Shown here in pieces: positions 16,484-19,530 of a DNA stretch of 19,530 bases (position 1 is the stretch's first letter; each line of letters begins with the position of its first letter). Position numbers and translations under genes: made by a program. The stretch spans positions 1 through 19,530 of the forward strand of contig JBFKOW010000051.1 in NCBI GenBank assembly GCA_041628615.1, read 5' to 3'. This stretch comes from JAMWZF01 sp041628615. GTDB lineage: Bacteria; Pseudomonadota; Alphaproteobacteria; Rhodobacterales; Rhodobacteraceae. The notes beneath the pieces are model-generated. The model saw only the letters and a list, made by a program, of their open reading frames with translations. It ran no database searches and was not told the DNA's origin.

Positions 16484-16589
16484 GGGTCGGGGTCTGCTTC
16501 TCCGGCCTCGTCCAATGCTGCCCGATACCCTGTCGACAGCCGGCGTCGCGGGGGCCAAACGGGGCGGCCAACAGATCGGAAGGGTGGAC

Positions 16590-17150
16590 GTGTCCGAACC
16601 AGCTTCGCTTTCTACCGGCATCGCCAAGCGCTATGCCACGGCGGTCTTCGAACTGGCGCAGGAGGCAAAGGCGCTCGACGCGCTGGAAGCCGATATCGAC
16701 CAGATCGACACCGCACTCGCCGACAGCGCCGAACTGCGCGCCATGATCGCCTCGCCGCTCTACCGGCGCGAGGAACAGGCCCGGGCGATCCGGGCCATTG
16801 CCGAGAAGATGGGTCTTGGCGGAATCCTGACGAATACCCTCAGCCTGATGGCGTCGAAGCGGCGGCTGTTCGTCGTGCCGCAACTGGTGGCCGTGCTCCG
16901 GGCCCGGCTGTCCGAGGCGCGGGGCGAGATCACGGCCGACGTGGTCAGCGCCAAGCCGCTGAACGACGAACAGGTCGAGAAACTGAAGGCGACCCTGAAG
17001 CAGAGCATCGGGTCGGACGTGAACATCAAGGCGAGCGTCGATGAAAGCCTCATCGGCGGTCTCGTCATCAAGGTGGGCTCGAAGATGATCGATACCTCGA
17101 TCCGCTCCAAGCTCGCCGGGCTCCAGAACACCATGAAAGAGGTCGGATAA
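16590..17150 (+). CDS. atpH: F1Fo ATP synthase subunit delta
   Basis: 186 residues. Subunit delta sits on top of the F1 head and ties it to the peripheral stalk (subunit b). Evidence: the N-terminal helical domain GIAKRYATAVFELAQEAKAL (10-29), SPLYRREEQARAI, the NTLSLMASKRRLFVVPQL block and the C-terminal DESLIGGLVIKVGSKMIDTSIRSKL signature. The start is GTG at 16590 with GGAAGGG at 16578-16584; an in-frame GTG at 16584 is possible, and a further upstream start would add non-family sequence. First gene of the F1 cluster; atpA starts 1 bp after its stop. F1 genes separate from Fo genes are usual in Rhodobacter relatives. Confidence 0.96.
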   Translation: MSEPASLSTGIAKRYATAVFELAQEAKALDALEADIDQIDTALADSAELRAMIASPLYRREEQARAIRAIAEKMGLGGILTNTLSLMASKRRLFVVPQLVAVLRARLSEARGEITADVVSAKPLNDEQVEKLKATLKQSIGSDVNIKASVDESLIGGLVIKVGSKMIDTSIRSKLAGLQNTMKEVG

Positions 17151-17151
17151 G

Positions 17152-18690
17152 ATGGCGATCCAAGCTGCAGAAATCTCTGCGATCCTGAAGGACCAGATCA
17201 AGAACTTCGGTCAGGAAGCCGAAGTCGCCGAGGTCGGCCGGGTGCTGAGCGTCGGCGACGGGATCGCCCGGGTCTACGGGCTCGACAACATCCAGGCCGG
17301 CGAGATGGTCGAGTTTCCCGGCGGCATCATGGGGATGGCGCTGAACCTCGAGACCGACAACGTCGGCGTCGTGATCTTCGGCACCGACCAGGACATCAAG
17401 GAAGGCGACACCGTCAAGCGGACCAAGGCCATCGTGGACGTGCCGGCCGGTGACGCCCTGCTCGGCCGGGTGGTCGACGGCCTCGGCAACCCGCTGGACG
17501 GCAAGGGCCCGATCAACACCGACGTCCGCCTCGTGGCCGACGTGAAGGCGCCGGGCATCATCCCGCGCAAGTCGGTGCACGAGCCGATGGCGACCGGCCT
17601 GAAGTCGGTGGACGCGATGATCCCGATCGGCCGCGGCCAGCGGGAACTGATCATCGGCGACCGGCAGACCGGCAAGACCGCCATCGCCCTCGACGCGATC
17701 CTGAACCAGAAGTCCTACAACGACGCCGCCGGTGACGACGAAAGCAAGAAGCTCTACTGCGTCTACGTCGCCGTGGGCCAGAAGCGCTCCACCGTCGCCC
17801 AGCTGGTCAAGAAGCTGGAAGAGAACAACGCGCTGGAATACTCGATCGTCGTCGCCGCGACGGCCTCGGACCCGGCGCCGATGCAGTTCCTCGCGCCCTA
17901 CGCCGCGACCGCGATGGCGGAATTTTTCCGTGACAACGGCCGCCACGCCCTGATCATCTACGATGACCTGTCCAAGCAGGCCGTGGCCTACCGCCAGATG
18001 TCGCTGCTGCTGCGCCGTCCGCCGGGCCGTGAAGCCTACCCGGGCGACGTGTTCTACCTGCACTCGCGGCTGCTCGAGCGGTCGGCGAAGCTGAACGAGG
18101 ACAACGGCGCCGGGTCGCTGACCGCGCTGCCGATCATCGAGACCCAGGGCGGCGACGTGTCGGCGTTCATCCCGACCAACGTGATCTCGATCACCGACGG
18201 CCAGATCTTCCTCGAGACCGAACTGTTCTACCAGGGCATCCGCCCGGCGGTGAACACCGGTCTGTCGGTGTCGCGGGTGGGCTCGTCGGCCCAGACCAAC
18301 GCGATGAAGTCCGTCGCCGGCCCGATCAAGCTGTCGCTCGCCCAGTATCGCGAGATGGCCGCCTTCGCGCAGTTCGGCTCGGACCTCGACGCCGCCACCC
18401 AGCGCCTGCTGAACCGGGGCGCGCGCCTGACCGAGCTGATGAAGCAGCCGCAGTACTCGCCGCTGACCAACGCCGAGATCGTGGTGGTGATCTGCGCCGG
18501 GACCATGGGCTACCTCGACAAGGTGGCGGTCAAGGACGTGGGCCGGTACGAGGCGGGACTGCTCAAGCACGTCCGGTCGAACCACAAGGACCTGCTGGAC
18601 TGGATCACCAACGACGATCCCAAGATCAAGGGCGACGCCGAGGAGCGGGTGCGCAAGGTTCTCGACGAATACACCAAAGACTTCGCCTGA
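17152..18690 (+). CDS. atpA: F1Fo ATP synthase subunit alpha
   Basis: 512 residues, full length. The alpha subunit carries the non-catalytic nucleotide sites and the arginine finger that completes the catalytic site on beta. Visible: the beta-barrel N-domain, GDRQTGKT P-loop (169-176), the LLLRRPPGREAYPGDVFYLHSRLLER block (about 283-308), and VSRVGSSAQT with R375 as the arginine finger. GAGG at 17139-17142 inside the end of atpH serves as ribosome binding site. The reading frame is intact and ends 9 bp before atpG. Confidence 0.98.
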   Translation: MAIQAAEISAILKDQIKNFGQEAEVAEVGRVLSVGDGIARVYGLDNIQAGEMVEFPGGIMGMALNLETDNVGVVIFGTDQDIKEGDTVKRTKAIVDVPAGDALLGRVVDGLGNPLDGKGPINTDVRLVADVKAPGIIPRKSVHEPMATGLKSVDAMIPIGRGQRELIIGDRQTGKTAIALDAILNQKSYNDAAGDDESKKLYCVYVAVGQKRSTVAQLVKKLEENNALEYSIVVAATASDPAPMQFLAPYAATAMAEFFRDNGRHALIIYDDLSKQAVAYRQMSLLLRRPPGREAYPGDVFYLHSRLLERSAKLNEDNGAGSLTALPIIETQGGDVSAFIPTNVISITDGQIFLETELFYQGIRPAVNTGLSVSRVGSSAQTNAMKSVAGPIKLSLAQYREMAAFAQFGSDLDAATQRLLNRGARLTELMKQPQYSPLTNAEIVVVICAGTMGYLDKVAVKDVGRYEAGLLKHVRSNHKDLLDWITNDDPKIKGDAEERVRKVLDEYTKDFA

Positions 18691-18699
18691 GGATAAGGG

Positions 18700-19530
18700 A
18701 TGCCCAGCCTCAAGGACCTCAAGAACCGGATCGAGTCGGTCAAGTCGACCCGCAAGATCACCAAGGCGATGCAGATGGTGGCCGCCGCCAAGCTGCGGCG
18801 GGCCCAGGACGCGGCAGAACAGTCGCGGCCCTATGCCGAACGCTTCAACGCGGTGATGGCGGGGCTGGCGGCCAGCGTCGGCGACAGTGACAGCGCGCCC
18901 CGGCTGCTGGCCGGGACGGGCCGGCAGGACGTTCACCTGCTCGTGGTGCTGACCGCGGAGCGCGGACTCTGCGGCGGCTTCAACGCCAACATCGCCAAGC
19001 TGGCGAAGGCCCGCGCGGCGGAACTGCTCAAGGCCGGCAAGACGGTGAAGATCCTCACCGTCGGCAAGAAGGGCCGCGACGCCATGCGCCGCGACTACGG
19101 CGATCATTTCGTCGCCCATATCGACCTCTCGGCGGTGAAGAAGATCGGCTACGAGAACGCGCGCGAGATCGCGCAGGACGTGCTGAACCGTTTCGACGCC
19201 GGCGAATTCGACGTGGCGACGATCTTCTACTCGAAGTTCGTCAACGTGGTGACGCAGGAGCCCACCGCCCAGCAGGTGATCCCGTTCGAGGCGCCCGAGG
19301 GCACCGAGGCCCCCGACGCGCTCTATGACTACGAGCCCAGCGAGGAGGCGATCCTCGCCGACCTGCTGCCGCGCGGGGTCGCGACCGCGATCTTCTCGGG
19401 CCTGCTCGAGAACGGCGCCTCGGAACAGGGCGCGCGGATGAGCGCGATGGACAACGCGACGCGGAACGCGGGCGAGATGATCGACAAGCTGACGATCCAG
19501 TACAACCGCTCGCGCCAGGCCGTCATCACC
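18700..19530 (+). CDS. atpG: F1Fo ATP synthase subunit gamma (partial, 3' end missing)
   Basis: 277 codons are present; roughly 13-15 C-terminal residues lie beyond the window edge, judging from the usual length of about 290. Gamma is the rotating central shaft of F1. Evidence: PSLKDLKNRIESVKSTRKITKAMQMVAAAKLRRAQ, the N-terminal coiled-coil helix; LTAERGLCGGFNANIAK (about 85-101); and the C-terminal helix up to NRSRQAVIT, which in homologues is followed by a short NELIEI-type end. GAGGA at 18689-18693 overlaps the atpA stop and precedes the ATG by 6 nt, so it is co-transcribed with atpHA. An atpD gene is expected next. Confidence 0.97.
   Translation, partial: MPSLKDLKNRIESVKSTRKITKAMQMVAAAKLRRAQDAAEQSRPYAERFNAVMAGLAASVGDSDSAPRLLAGTGRQDVHLLVVLTAERGLCGGFNANIAKLAKARAAELLKAGKTVKILTVGKKGRDAMRRDYGDHFVAHIDLSAVKKIGYENAREIAQDVLNRFDAGEFDVATIFYSKFVNVVTQEPTAQQVIPFEAPEGTEAPDALYDYEPSEEAILADLLPRGVATAIFSGLLENGASEQGARMSAMDNATRNAGEMIDKLTIQYNRSRQAVIT

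Overview
The window is a high-GC stretch with densely packed genes on both strands. It looks like an alphaproteobacterial chromosome, most likely order Rhodobacterales (Rhodobacteraceae type). This rests on protein-level recognition: the C-terminus of a B12-dependent ribonucleotide reductase, homospermidine synthase, a hisC-tyrC pair, a Hint-domain protein of the type common in that family, a DUF2125 protein, and an F1 ATP synthase cluster starting atpH-atpA-atpG with no Fo genes in front of it. No database search was possible.

Layout from left to right. (1) 1-3331: the 3' end of nrdJ, then an LpxR-family outer-membrane lipid A deacylase, a Hint-domain protein, and rpsD behind a good sigma70 promoter with a structured leader of about 120 nt. 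(2) 3472-6992: homospermidine synthase, then hisC and tyrC, which are translationally coupled. (3) 6989-8384: a minus-strand DUF2125 protein whose stop codon overlaps that of tyrC, divergent from a ChaC-like gamma-glutamylcyclotransferase. (4) 8454-12014: two adjacent genes encoding a MotA/TolQ/ExbB-type channel protein and a MotB/OmpA-type peptidoglycan-binding protein, with a proline-free coiled coil of roughly 600 residues. (5) 12078-16312: clpA and gloB on the minus strand, then a class I methyltransferase divergent from gloB. (6) 16590-19530: atpH, atpA and the first 277 codons of atpG, which runs off the window.

Most of this is housekeeping. The region most worth attention is 8454-12014. 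It encodes an ion-driven 5:2-type stator pair resembling the ZorA/ZorB motor in architecture, but no Zorya effector genes are present. The periplasmic partner has a coiled coil far longer than a periplasm is wide, partly built from 28- and 21-residue repeats. Its function cannot be read from the sequence; a cell-envelope role is the conservative guess. No tRNA, rRNA, CRISPR array, insertion sequence or prophage signal was found. No gap between genes exceeds 300 bases. The three longest (215-431, 14412-14673, 16313-16589) hold only candidate promoters, hairpins and one possible 22-codon ORF.
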